Positions 1 through 11,605 of a stretch of 64,000 nucleotides of DNA are shown in pieces. Below the pieces are notes generated by a model. The model was not told the DNA's origin. It worked only from the letters and a program-made list of their open reading frames with translations, and made no database searches. Numbering within the stretch: the stretch's first letter is position 1; each line of letters opens with the position of its first letter. The position numbers were made by a program, and so were the translations under genes. Source of the stretch: Lutraria lutraria (lineage: Eukaryota; Mollusca; Bivalvia; Venerida; Mactridae); assembly GCA_964023205.1 (NCBI GenBank), contig OZ026844.1, forward strand, positions 12,572,790 through 12,636,789. The letters are read 5' to 3'.

Positions 1-515
1 TAAAGTTATGCTAATTTCAATTGAATACTTATATACAAAGATACCCATGTTAATAGTTCTATGTGTAATGTATAATTCTCACCAATTAAAGTTTTGCTAA
101 TTTAAATTGAATACTTATTTACTAAGATGTCCATGTTAATAGTTCTAGTGTGTAATGTATAATTCTCACCAATTAAAGGTTTGCTAATTTAAATTGAATA
201 CTTATTTACTAAGATGTCCATGTTAATAGTTCTAGTGTGTAATGTATAATGTTCACCAATTAAAGTTATGCTAATTTCAATTGAATATTTATATACAAAG
301 ATACCCATGTTAATAGTTCTATGTGTAATGTAGAATTCTCACCAATTAAAGTTATGCTAATTTCAATTGAATACTTGTATACTAAGATACCAATGTTAAT
401 AGTTCTATGTGTAATGTAGAATATTTATATACAAAGATACCCATGTTAATAGTTCTATGTGTAATGTAGAATACTTATATACTAAGATACCCATGTTAAT
501 AGTTCTATGTATAAT
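1..515. repeat. 86-87 bp tandem satellite
   Basis: Five near-identical units begin at about 1, 87, 174, 261 and 347 with the motif taaagttatgctaatt or a close variant. Shorter derived units follow to about 515. Each unit carries a conserved segment around 'ccatgttaatagttct'. The array is cut by the left window edge, so its true length is unknown. Confidence 0.9.
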
Positions 516-1851
516 ATATTATATTTTATTTGACAATGTACCATGTCTGAAATAAAGTTGAGTTCTGTTCAACTCTGCCCGGGAGCTGCTCTGTTCGGTT
601 ATTTTCTGCTATCAAGCATTAAGAGAGTTGTCTCTAGAGTAATGTTAAAACATCAATGGATATCTTTGTGTAATCATCTATCTTGAGACAAACATTCAGA
701 GTAATCCATGGTTATATTATCTAATTAATAATAATGGTAGATTATGATTTACCTTTAAGCGCAAAACCAGCCAACCTAGAAACCAATAAGTAAAATAATC
801 AAACGAATACTTTAATAAAAACACAACCGGATAAAACGACATAATTTATTCACGTAGAAATAAAGTATATAAATTATATTTAGTGTTTCGCACTAGTAAA
901 ATAAATCAAACGAATTAATAACACAAAAACACAATAAAACATATCTAGGCGTATAAAGTCATAGCTGTGTCAAAGACCACCATTCCAGTGCCAATGAGGA
1001 CCAGAACAGTCACCCCGGAGTAAAAAATACAACCTGTGAATAAAATGTTATAATTTGAATGATAGTACATATTTCTTGATATATAGAACTGAACATGCAA
1101 GAAGAACTCAGAATGAAAGTCAGCGTAATGTATTTAGACCACATTATCACTTTGTGGCTTCCATTCACTAGTTTCACTGTAAATTTAATTTTCTGCTCGT
1201 AAATGGCTTGAACTGACAATCTACTGATCAAAATAGTGTTATGTCCTCCAAGTACAGTCCGTATAATAAGTATTCAGTGTATTAAGGGTTGGATGTAGCA
1301 TATAAAACACCGACAAAGCATAGGAAATGTTCGCTACCTTTTGGTCAACCTTCATTTGGTTTAATATAAGTTTAATCACACATCATTTTATCGGTAGCAT
1401 AAAATCCGGAAAAAAACAAAAAGCAATGTAATGTTTTTATAACGACTTTCCTCCCTTCTCCGCAAACAGTATAACGATTTCCGGTTCTAATGAAATCGGA
1501 AAAATAAACGTATTTCATGTTCAATTAGTTTCATTTGAATTTGAGAATGTGAACACTAATTAAGGTTAATTGTGGAGGAGACGACACAGAAAACCTCTTT
1601 ATATTAATACGATATCAGCACTGCGACCAACCGTAAATGTTCGTCACATAGTCACGGAGATGGTTCACTCATTAGCAGAGATAACAATTAAAGAAATACA
1701 CTGGAGTCACGCAAACTGGTGACTTCCGGTAGCTAAAGCAAGTGTCACCTTAGCAACGACGTGTTACAGTGATCGTATCTCTTTTGTATTATTTCCGTGC
1801 ATAAAACGAAAAAAACGACTTTATATCGAGTAAACAAACAACATGCAATTA
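516..1851. other. Presumed 3' UTR of the Pox neuro gene plus intergenic sequence
   Basis: There is no supported coding region here. The nearest AATAAA on the minus strand downstream of the Pox neuro stop is at 850-845, which would give a 3' UTR of about 1 kb. The short open frames, such as 1010-1231 minus, have no recognisable content. Confidence 0.4.
845..850 (-). terminator. Candidate poly(A) signal for the Pox neuro gene
   Basis: AATAAA on the minus strand, about 1.0 kb past the stop codon at 1852-1854. It is the first canonical hexamer I found downstream, but no cleavage site is demonstrated. Confidence 0.25.
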
Positions 1852-2207
1852 TCAACTCGAACAAAAACGCATGTCTCCTTGGCAACGCAGAGTTAACGCA
1901 GACGACGTTCGTCTTGATGACATATGATCGTAAGCAGACGATAGCGGAAGGGAGTACATTCCAGGTAGAAGCATTTGGTGATGTCTCCAGATGTCAAGTC
2001 CATTGAAACTTCTTGAACTCTGAACCTGGAACGCACTTTTTGAAACTTCATTTCTTAACAGATCTAATCTGTTGTCTTTTTTAGAAACTGATTTGTCTTT
2101 TTCACCAACAATATCGTCTATAGAATGTAATGGTTTTATCGTAACTGGTTCTTTCCTTAATTCTTCTGATAATCTTTTAGTACGTACTTCTTTTTGTTGA
2201 TCTTGAT
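1852..2207 (-). CDS. Poxn: Pox neuro terminal coding exon with octapeptide-like motif
   Basis: A strong acceptor (a T-rich tract, then CCAG) enters in phase 1. The exon encodes [19 protein letters not shown], then [13 protein letters not shown], then [17 protein letters not shown], and ends at TGA 1852-1854. Phase agreement and the Pax octapeptide-like sequence support membership. I cannot exclude an internal donor that would give a different C-terminus. Confidence 0.75.
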
Positions 2208-5200
2208 CTGGAAAAAAATAAAATAAACTCATTGAGTAAAGAAAGTCATGTTTAAAAAAATCGTGATGTAATTTTTTTATGACAAAACAACGGTGATATG
2301 TCCATTTGTTGGTTGGTGGCACTCAAAATAAACAGAAGGAAAGTAACTGGGTGTTGATGGGCCTTTGGTTCTATACAAATGTGCCGTTGACGAAGGTTGA
2401 TTGTGAGCAATTATTCATCGTCCCTCGTTTTCTACAAAGCGAGAAAAAGATAGCGTTCCTGTTATTTCTTACATTAGTGTTTTGTCTAATTGTAGAAACT
2501 AATGCGTATAATAACTTCTGTGTATTGGATAAAGGCGCTGAGGATAAAAAATGTCTCTTTTTTCATTATATAATTACAACGCACTGTTCAACTCAGAAAT
2601 AGATATTGAGACATTAACTCAATGATCGTGTGTAAAAGATAAACACGCCCATTTTATTTTTTTATCCGTGCAAAATAAATTAAATTTTTAAAACAAATTG
2701 TTTCGGGTGGTCTCGTATTATTGCTCTTTTATAAATCATTGATTACCTAATCTGATCATGAAATAACAATATTCTTCACCACGATCAAACATTGGATTAC
2801 GGGAGACGGTGGAACGAGGTATAATTATAAGATGTTTTAATTACGATGGACATAGCTGAGAGCTATGGTGGACATTTAAAATCCATGCATTAAACATCAA
2901 ACGACATTTGTTTGAACGCAGGACTGACTCGTGATCTCGTGGCGTGCGTTGATGATAGAAAGCTGGCAGAATTTGGTCGGACAGGATAATCTTTTGAACA
3001 TACATGACACACTTTTGCTGATTAAATTATAATATAAAAGATAACTACTATGTTCGATAAACGGTTACTGTTCAAGCATTCTACTTCATTATTTCATAAT
3101 TTATGAATATTTTTCAACTGATATGTATACATGCTTACTCGGAGAATCTATAACTAATTTACGAAATTAGTAAGGTTTAAAATTATAATAGAGTATAACG
3201 TTAAGAAAGTTTTTAATAATTCCGTATCACGTATTTTTGAATGTTATAGTTGAATTTTTCCTCGGTGATTCCTAATATGGACTTTTGAAATATGAACGTT
3301 GAGAAAATATTATTTCGAAGAAAAGGAAACGGCTTTAAAAAAATCTCTAGTCTTTTTCAGAGGTTGATGACAGCAATGTTAACAGTGGCTTATTTCTATC
3401 ATTTTCTCTAAATTCAGGTAATCGCGGTTTTAATAACCTAACTACTGCTTTGAAGATGATAGTTAATCTATTCGTTTTATTTTTATACCCGAATAATGAC
3501 CAAACTGAGACCAAATATCATCGCAATCAACTACAAGAATCTCATTTATCGGAAACAATGCAGCATGGGAGACAATGGATTTAAACTAGTTAATTAAATA
3601 TTCATATGAATGTCACGGAAATGGCCTGAGAAAAGTCTAGAGAACACGTCCAGCTTTCGTGACCGGGATTAACAAAATGCAGATACAGTGTGAATATCTC
3701 CTGAATGTGTCATAGATTGTCGAGTATCTTGTAACGAATAGAAACAGGTGTCAGACTTAAGCGTTTGATTAAATACCCCAGCATCACTAAACGATATCTT
3801 AACAGTAACTGTTTCATAGATAACAAAATGATCATCTTTTTATTGTCATTTGCGTCGTTTAATTATATTCGATAAATACAGCTCTAGACGTAACCCGAGT
3901 CTTGTGTGACATTTAATGGTTGGCTGAATTATCTGGCATAATACTCGTATGTCTCTTTTGTGTGAAATTTATGAAGTTCTTATTTTTATGGTGACAACAG
4001 TGACGTCTACACTATTCTCAGAACGTAAGATACGGGGCACCTGCTGGCAACATTTTGATCAAAGACATTTCTATAAATTCAGAGTCTAATAAAGATAAAA
4101 TATTACGATTGTCATTTATTTTATTTACCGTTGAATAAAATGAATACCAAGAAATCAAAGCATAGGGAAACGACTTGTGTATTAATACGATTAAGTTCAA
4201 TCAAAATGATAATGTTGTATTATCCAATATTATATGTACATGTATACATACAATATTAGACAATACAAAAATATATAGCGTCAAAAATGACAATTTTTGT
4301 ATTGTCCAATATTATATGTAGTGCGTCAAAAATGACAATTTTTGTATTGTCCAATATTATATGTAGTACGTCAAAAATGACAATTTTTGTATTGTCCAAT
4401 ATTATATGTAGTGCGTCAAAAATGACAATTTTTGTATTGTCTAATATTATATGTAGTGCGTCAAAAATGACAATTTTTGTATTGTCCAATATTATATGTA
4501 GTGCGTCAAAAAAGACAATTTTTGTATTGTCCAATATTATATGTAGTGCGTCAAAAATGACAATTTTTGTATTGTCTAATATTATATGTAGTGCGTCATG
4601 AACATGAATGTTTGTATTGTCCAATACATGTATTATCTAAAGTGCGTTAAATATGATACTATTGTTTTGTCTGAAATTGTCAAAAATAATATAGTGTTGT
4701 ATTTTGAATACTATCAAAAATCGTGAACAGTATACATGTATTTGTAATTTTCGTTCACGCTCATAAATTTTCATTCAAATCGCAGGAAAGGAATACGAAA
4801 AATAGATTGGATTTAATTCCCATTTTATCATTCATTAAATTGTTTAGCACATGAAATGCACCACAGTGTTTTGTAACAATTGCGTTTATTATTTTCCATG
4901 TGATTAGAATTGTACGCTATATGTATTATCAGCCGTGGATATGTGTGGTATCTCGATTTACTACATGATCATAAATCACGATAAAAGTTGATATACAGAA
5001 ACGATTTAGTTAATATTATGTCACTTAAAATGTTTCAACTATACATACTTTGTATTTTTGAGTTACTTAAACGACAGAAAATAGTTATTAACAAAACTAA
5101 ACCATTCAGATAATTTAGTAATTCCCTTTACGCCCAAAATTATATTCACATAATGATGCACAAAATAATCAAATTTTCGCATAAATCAGTCAAATTCCCC

Positions 5201-8200
5201 CGGCTCCCAATACTCGTATACCGAATTATGTAACACATATATTCAGGGCATGGTATCGTTAATAGGCAAACGTTTTAAATTATGTATTTTTTTATTTTTC
5301 GACGCTCATTCCATCGCCATAAGATAAAATGATCCACACATTTTTTCATTGATAACTTGTCCATTGTACATCAGGTATTGATAATACTAATTGTCGTTTT
5401 AAGCTTGATATATTCTTGATCGAGATCGACTTTTATTGAATTGAATTGAATTTCTCATGATTCGTATACCCCATCCTTAAGGCAAATTACCCGTTCCTGA
5501 AGGGCTATTCTTGTGGTAATCACAGCGAAACAAGAGTAGGGCTCTCTCCTTATGAAACCCTCACTTAATTTTATGACTCTCAACATCCAGCGTAAATTTT
5601 CCAGCCCTCCCCGTAAATAACTTACCACATAAAAGACAAACACGAAGGTCGTCAACTTTTGACAAAGTCTTGACAGCCAAAAGACCAGCCTCTAGTATCA
5701 AAACGTTAACCCTCTGCATGCCATACAGAAAATTCCCATCGCTTAAACATGTGGAAATACCCCTCTCCAATTACTAGTTCTTTCAATTATTGAGACTCTA
5801 TCCCTGGTAATTGAAGTATTTAATGCTGCCCTCCTATTTATTAAAGGGACAAAACACAGCCGTTAAGAGTCTAATAAATGATTCATTGTCAACGAATTTC
5901 GTTTTATTTCATCAATAATTTACAAGCAATTACTGTTATCGACTGTAAATATGGAAATAAAACGATACCTTTTGTTATCTCAGGGTCTTGTTTATCATCC
6001 TCTGTGCTTCTGTAATTTAAACTGTCACATCTTAATCTCTTGCTTTCGGCTGATGTCCTTATTTCATCCTCAGACAGTCGTCTCTTTCGTTCAGTTCTTT
6101 CGCTTTTATCTATAGGCATTGCAGCAATATCTTGACCATGCAAGATTCGATCCAAACCGTTTAATTTCTCACATGGGAGCTCACCAGGTTCTAAAGTTTG
6201 TTGTAATGGCTGGACCAGCCGGGGATATGAAAGTCCAGGAATGGACAATGGGTACATGGCAGCTGGGTTATGTCTTTGGTATAATGCTTGAAGGCTTGGT
6301 GTTGGCATGGGTGGATAAAACACAGAGGTCATTTCATTGGAAAGTACCCCGTCGCTGTTAAATGCGCCAGCATTACGTAATATTCTATTTATAGAACTGA
6401 TGCTCGGTATGGATTGGTCATCACATATTCTCTGAGAGAGAAGGTAGTCACGTATCTCCCAGGCAAATATTGACGGGTTCTCTTTTTTCAGCTGCAGAAT
6501 CTTCCTTACGACAAGGGGCGTGGCTACTTGCTGCAATGAAAATGATGGAGAAACATTACGACTTGAAATGATTGCCCACGATTTCATGAAGATGTTTTAG
6601 AGCTTCGCAATGGAGCCGTATTTTATTGCAATAAAATGTCAGTTCAAATATTTATGCACAATCATAACGGTCATTACCTTGGGTTTATTGCCACCGATGG
6701 ATCCTGGCTTAATGGATCCCGTCTCATAGTACCGTGTTAATATCTTGCTCACACAACCATGAGAAACCAGCAGTTGGCGGGAAATGTCACACGGTCTTAC
6801 CCCCATATGTGCTAACTCAACAATGCGGCGTCGAACATGATCTGGTAGTGGTCGCCCATTCACGAACACTCCACCCAACTGGTTCACTCCTGTTTGTCCT
6901 GCAAACATTAAACAATGAATCTTGGATAATTTACTGTACAGTGTACACAACGACACTCTGCAATCTTATTTGAATTGCACAACGATTTGATAGGGGTTGT
7001 TGGCATATCATTTGAAAGTTCTTTTGAAATATCAACGATTGCAAGGGTCAAATCTGGCAAACACAACAGCATCTTCTTCTTACATATTTTTTTTTCTTTT
7101 AGAATTCCGGATTACAGAATCTCTTGAAAACTGGAAAATAAAGAAATCAGGAAATCTAAGATTCCTTGTTCCCTCTCCTCTGGCTTGAGACTCCGTGACG
7201 ATAATTGGATGAAATAGATATTTTTTCAAGAATTACCATAATGAGCGTCAAAGACTATCGTTTCTCTATTAGTGTTATAATGTTTCTGTAAAACAATTGT
7301 TGAAGTAATTCACGTGCTCCTATCTTCCATTTGATTCACTTTTGTCAGCCAACTCGACGTTAACACCTTGGTTCCAATGCGGGTATAATGATCATTAGCA
7401 TTAATTATATTTTATCACATAGATAGAATCATTGTATTTCCATTCCTCGAATGTATGACAACATCGATCTTCATCTTTTAGTTACCTTTTAATTTCACAA
7501 TGGCTTCCTGTCATCAGCCGTAAAAACGTGTTCATTTTATTAAAAATAAATCGATAAACATCTATTTTTTAGTATAATCGCTTAATGGTTATGTGGACTC
7601 GATTTATTGGTCAAACACAAGTAAAATTGTAATTCCATTAAAATTATCCTACGTGGTGCGTGCGCATGTCACGTGTCATTGAGGCAACAACAAAATATAG
7701 CCGAATGTATCCGATTCTTTGATTACGTCATAAATCAGGCTCATGCACTTAGGCCACCCGAAAGATAAAAGCATAAAGGCGGCTATGGTTGAAGATTGCT
7801 TCTACGTTTGGTATTCAAACTCAAACATTCATTGCCCCTTTTATTGGTATACCACTTTAAAGTGTAGCGTGACACCTTTTTTAGAATGTTATTTATTACA
7901 TGACTGAATCGATTTATGGATTTTTCAGTTTTTTTCTTCAAAAAATTATACTACGATAGAATTTTAAAGTTGGAGACGGCATGTGATGTCACCATAGTTT
8001 CAAAATGGCAATGTCCAATATTGTCTGTCAATAATTGTTTACGTATATGTAATTTGTTATATGCGCACAAAATCGAATGTTCTAAGTTTCTTTCAATATA
8101 GTAGGTGCCGTGAATATCAATATGGCCGGTGTACCAAACAGACTCCCTAAGGGAAAAAAAGACACGTCGGTGGTTATCTCTGCTATCGTTATCAAACTTT

Positions 8201-10897
8201 GGACAATGGCAATCAAATATAGTTGTTAGAATAGTTCATATCGATTTAAAATGAATTAAAACCGAATCATCATCAGAGCGGTTCTCCTCGTACAGATAAA
8301 TTTGAGATATTTCCATGGTATGGTTAGTAAAATATTAATTTCGATGTTAATGGCTCCGTCATCTTGCGCAGGTCGGTACTATCTTCCAGAATCCCGTACT
8401 ATCGCCCGTGATCGCTAACAGCGAGCGAAGACGGAATTAACATCTTCAGGCCATTTACGTTCGTAGAGTCTCGTTATGGTGTTTTCATGGATATAGTATC
8501 CTTATTATAAACTCCAATCCGTGATCGACTTAACGTGGTATAATATTTTAATATCATGTCAAAGTTAATGGCGACAGATCTTTTATATGCACTTAAAATA
8601 ATGGACCATTTCTACAAATTGAGACAATTTTTGACATGTCGACATTTAATTGATACAAAAGAATATATTTAATGACAAAGATAAATAAATTTGTAAATTG
8701 GAAGTGAGCTGAAAGACTGTTGTCACCAGGTGCATTAGTTCAGTAAATCTTGTTATAGACCGAACATTTAATTATTTTAAATCAGTACCCGTGTCGATCA
8801 AATATACGGTTACCGGTTTATGATATTCGTAAAGTGAATTTGAACTTAGTTATCGAAACTTGAAGAAAATAGAATGAATCATTACATTCTATTTTTATGA
8901 AATCCATTTTTACATCAGCTTTATTTTCGTGATTTTTTTCAACTTTATTGGAAAATCAGCAATATATTTTGCCTTTGGCCATTTCAAGGACTTATATACA
9001 TACATGGATTCGCAACTGCTAAAAATAGATCAAACGATATCGTTCGACGATCCCACAATGCATTGTTGTATACTCGGCAATGTCCGACAACTGTATTTGG
9101 GTGTTTACGAATTTGATTATACTAATAAAACTCTGGCAATTGGGCACGGGAAATTGGTAAAGGATGCAACAAATTCCTTAAAGATATTGAGATACATTTA
9201 TAATCCACAAAATCTAAGTATAAGCATTGAAAAAGGCATCAGTCGAACATTTTAAATTCCAAGATGGCGGACATCTATTATAATCCTGAGATTAAACATT
9301 CGGAATACCACGGATATTTTCGCTGTTATTATCATTCGGATATCACGGATTTTTTCGTATTTTCGCTTTTGTAAACAATAGCTTGTATTCCCGTTGATTC
9401 ACGTCTTATTATCGCGGGATTTGATTACTTTATACTGTTAATACGGAAGTTGCGAATCCATGTATGTATATAAGTCCTTGGCCATTTACAGTATACGTGA
9501 AATATGACGAAGACACAATGTATAATATATAACAAAACAATGCAAATGCTATATAAATGTTGAATAATGAAAGTATAATATATACAAAACAAAATCTTAA
9601 ATGAATAAATTACATCTAAACATTTTGGTTCTAATCAATAGAAAAAAGTTATGTTCATTAATAGATCACGTGTTATCAATTCTGCTTATATTTTGCTTCT
9701 ATAAGTACAAAAAATTCGTCTAATTGAGGACACAAAATCTGTACGTATAATTCTACTGATTAGAATATAGTTTCATAACTGTGTATTTTCAAACATTTAT
9801 AATGCTATTGCTTCAACTTCTGTCCAAGTTGCTATTTCATGCAGCTTATTGATACTACTACTAACTAACAAGACATCATTCACTGTGGTAAAGGATTTCC
9901 CAATTAAAACATTCTAATGGTGACACTAAAAAAACGCGCGCAATAAGATTATTTTATAACTAATCAAGCTGTACATGAAGGATATGTTCATTATACTTAT
10001 CTTATATACCATTCTTATTACTGGTGTCATTAAATCACGGACAAAAATGACATTTATACCAATACTTCATCAAAAATGGGAGTTATTAATTTTGTAACAG
10101 TCTGTTCCTTGGTTCAAATTTTAAGCATAAAGCGTAAATAAAATTATAGATCTAGGTGGAGTTATATAGAAATCAAATTTTTATACACTTCGGTTATTTT
10201 CGTGTTTTCACCACCGTGACAAGATTGTAACATATACCAAATAATTCCGTACCAGTCAGGGTGAATTCATTTTAGCGAAGTTAATTGACAGCAAATTGAC
10301 AAATATTTTTATGTTACTTTTTATTTCAAATTTGAATATCATAATTTCAAAACCTACGCCAGTACAACCGATCAGTGAAAAAATGAACTTGGTGATTTTT
10401 TAAATTTAAATTAAATATACAATGTATTAATTGTTTCATAGATTTAAAAGCAACAGAAATTAAAGCCTTGTCGACCAAACGCATTATTTCCCTTTTAGCC
10501 CCATTAGAGAAATGAGTTTAAAAAGAAATAACACTGGAATGAATCTCTGTGAATAACTAACCAAATTACTTTACATCGTTTTTCGGACTACGTCATAAAA
10601 TATTTCACTCGAATAAAAAGAACAAAATCTCGTCACCTGACACGTTGGAAATAGCTGTTAAACCTAATATAAATCATCCGAGGCTGCGGAAGGTAAGTAG
10701 CCATGCAACTTAAAAATGCGTTTTCAGTAAAATATTGTAATAAGCGCTCGTCCTTAGTCATGATGACAAAGTAAAATATAATAAAGTTGTTTAAGTTAAC
10801 AAAAACAACAACAACAACAAAACCCATCGCATTTCGTTGTTTTTCAGTTGCGTCGTTTTCTTGATACCAGTCTCTTTAACATACCTGTGTGCGGCAT
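1852..10897 (-). CDS. Poxn: Pox neuro-type Pax transcription factor, four coding exons
   Basis: Join 10885-10897, 6678-6898, 5969-6530 and 1852-2207 on the minus strand: 1152 bases, 383 residues, with every junction in phase. The protein begins [14 protein letters not shown], matching the known start of insect Pox neuro, and the paired domain runs from about residue 8 to 131. Diagnostic stretches are [40 protein letters not shown] and KQVATP at the exon 2/3 junction. Basic clusters ERKRR and SKRLR, which may be nuclear signals, follow at about residues 225-250. An octapeptide-like HSIDDIVG lies at about residues 293-300. No homeodomain is present, as expected for Pox neuro. In insects Pox neuro is a nuclear DNA-binding regulator of sense-organ fate; the role here is inferred. 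I prefer Pox neuro over Pax2/5/8 because of the N-terminus and the RRRIVELA and KQVATP signatures. The least certain part is the link to the last exon. Confidence 0.9.
2208..5968. other. Pox neuro intron 3
   Basis: A 3.76 kb intron. Apart from the 45-bp minisatellite at 4270-4605 I see no coding or structural signal. The plus-strand frame 2306-2602 (98 residues) has no recognisable domain. Confidence 0.7.
4270..4605. repeat. 45-bp minisatellite, about seven copies
   Basis: The repeated unit contains 'tgacaatttttgtattgtc' followed by 'caatattatatgtagtgcg'. The period is 45, a multiple of three, and the unit has no stop in some frames, so false 15-residue repeat ORFs open on both strands. Each unit holds an imperfect palindrome around caaaaatgacaatttttg. 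Confidence 0.95.
5969..6530 (-). CDS. Poxn: Pox neuro coding exon 3 (RED half of the paired domain and linker)
   Basis: It starts after TTCATTGCAG with QVATPLVV and contains [10 protein letters not shown] and [14 protein letters not shown]. It then enters a Pro/Tyr-rich low-complexity part ([14 protein letters not shown]) and basic clusters. It leaves in phase 1 at the junction AAAG/GTATCG, which matches the phase of the next exon 3.8 kb away. Confidence 0.92.
6678..6898 (-). CDS. Poxn: Pox neuro coding exon 2 (PAI half of the paired domain)
   Basis: The acceptor TTTAATGTTTGCAG precedes it and a GTAATG donor follows. It encodes the N-terminal paired subdomain, from [10 protein letters not shown] to GGNKPK. 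It enters in phase 1 and leaves in phase 0. The open frame extends upstream of the acceptor, but that extension does not resemble Pax. Confidence 0.95.
6899..10884. other. Pox neuro intron 1
   Basis: An intron of about 4 kb between the start microexon and the paired-domain exon. It contains the inverted-repeat element at 8985-9480. The rest is AT-rich with no supported exon. Confidence 0.7.
8985..9480. mobile_element. Inverted-repeat DNA element (hAT-like MITE)
   Basis: The left end CAAGGACTTATATACATACA and its reverse complement at 9450-9480 form inverted termini of more than 30 bp. The 496-bp body is flanked by GCCATTT at 8978-8984 and 9481-9487, a 7-8 bp target duplication. No transposase is present. 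The 108-residue frame 8929-9255 crosses the left end and is not a gene. Confidence 0.85.
10885..10897 (-). CDS. Poxn: Pox neuro coding exon 1 (start codon, 13 nt)
   Basis: ATG CCG CAC ACA G followed by a GTATGT donor. It encodes MPHT and the first base of a Gly codon (phase 1), which joins the GA at the start of the next exon. The peptide equals the conserved Pox neuro N-terminus, which is why this tiny exon was chosen 4 kb upstream. The 5' UTR continues to higher coordinates, with no clear end. Confidence 0.8.
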
Positions 10898-11411
10898 CTT
10901 TTGATCTTATTCCACAGTCTTTTAATCAGCTTTAAATTGTCTCTTATCGCTTCAGATCTGAAATACCAATAAAACTCATTGATCAGTTAAAAGTTGTAAA
11001 TATTTTAAGCAAATCTTCACTGGTTACGGCCATTGTAAACCAGTAAGTTGGAAAGCGTAAAATCATTAACGCTGAGTTTTCTTTGAACGTTTAAGCTACA
11101 ACATATCAGCATGCGATTAGAGAAAAAAATTATATGATTTAATACGTAAATATGTTCAATTACCTATACGTAAATAAGCTACATTATTTCAATATTATAA
11201 GGTATTAGATTCGTTTGAACGTAAATAATAGTGCGCTTGAACATTTCAATTTGTTCATATCATGCAAGCGTGATTAGATTTTTGAAATAAAATAGCTTTA
11301 TGACTTTTTTTTCATATTTAAGAACCAACCGTTTACGATATTCAAGAAATAACAAGCTACAATTGTATTAGCACTGTAAACACAGATCGATATACAATGT
11401 TTGTTTGTGTG

Positions 11412-11605
11412 TTTGTTTGGGTTTTACGCCCCTTTTCAACAGTCAGAGTCATATGAGGCAGACAGTTCACCTAACAATCGTTCCTGGGAAGAATCTGTAC
11501 TAGACTCCCATCCTGTAACTGCCTACATTCGTACAACAAGAGGCATGGTCAGTCGTTGGGCTCGAGCCTACGACTCTCTGTCAGTGAGAGGTTACAGTTA
11601 ACCAC
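11412..11605 (-). mobile_element. tRNA-derived SINE, family C, copy 1
   Basis: Read on the minus strand, a degraded tRNA-like head (GTAACCTCTCACTGACAG...) lies at the right, and the tail TGTTGAAAAGGGGCGTAAAA at the left. The internal segment around 'gtactagactcccatcc' is shared with the copy at 62205-62386. The 66-residue plus-strand frame here is an artefact of the repeat. Confidence 0.7.

Noticed and set aside
2306..2602. 98-residue plus-strand frame with a hydrophobic stretch
   Set aside because: It lies in a Pox neuro intron on the opposite strand, with no domain and no splice or promoter context.
4256..4624. Frames of 122 and 104 residues with 15-residue repeats
   Set aside because: They are translations of the 45-bp minisatellite on both strands.
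6899..6956. Start of Pox neuro at the in-frame ATG upstream of exon 2
   Set aside because: The extra residues ([12 protein letters not shown]...) do not resemble Pax, and a good acceptor separates them from the conserved part.
7473..7515. Alternative first coding exon of Pox neuro (minus ATG before a GTAACT donor)
   Set aside because: It would leave in phase 2, while the paired-domain exon needs phase 1. The MPHT exon at 10885-10897 fits both phase and family sequence.
8929..9255. 108-residue plus-strand frame
   Set aside because: It runs across the left inverted end of the element at 8985-9480 and shows no domain.
11401..11601. 66-residue plus-strand frame with plausible composition
   Set aside because: It is the reverse strand of a SINE that recurs at 62205-62386.
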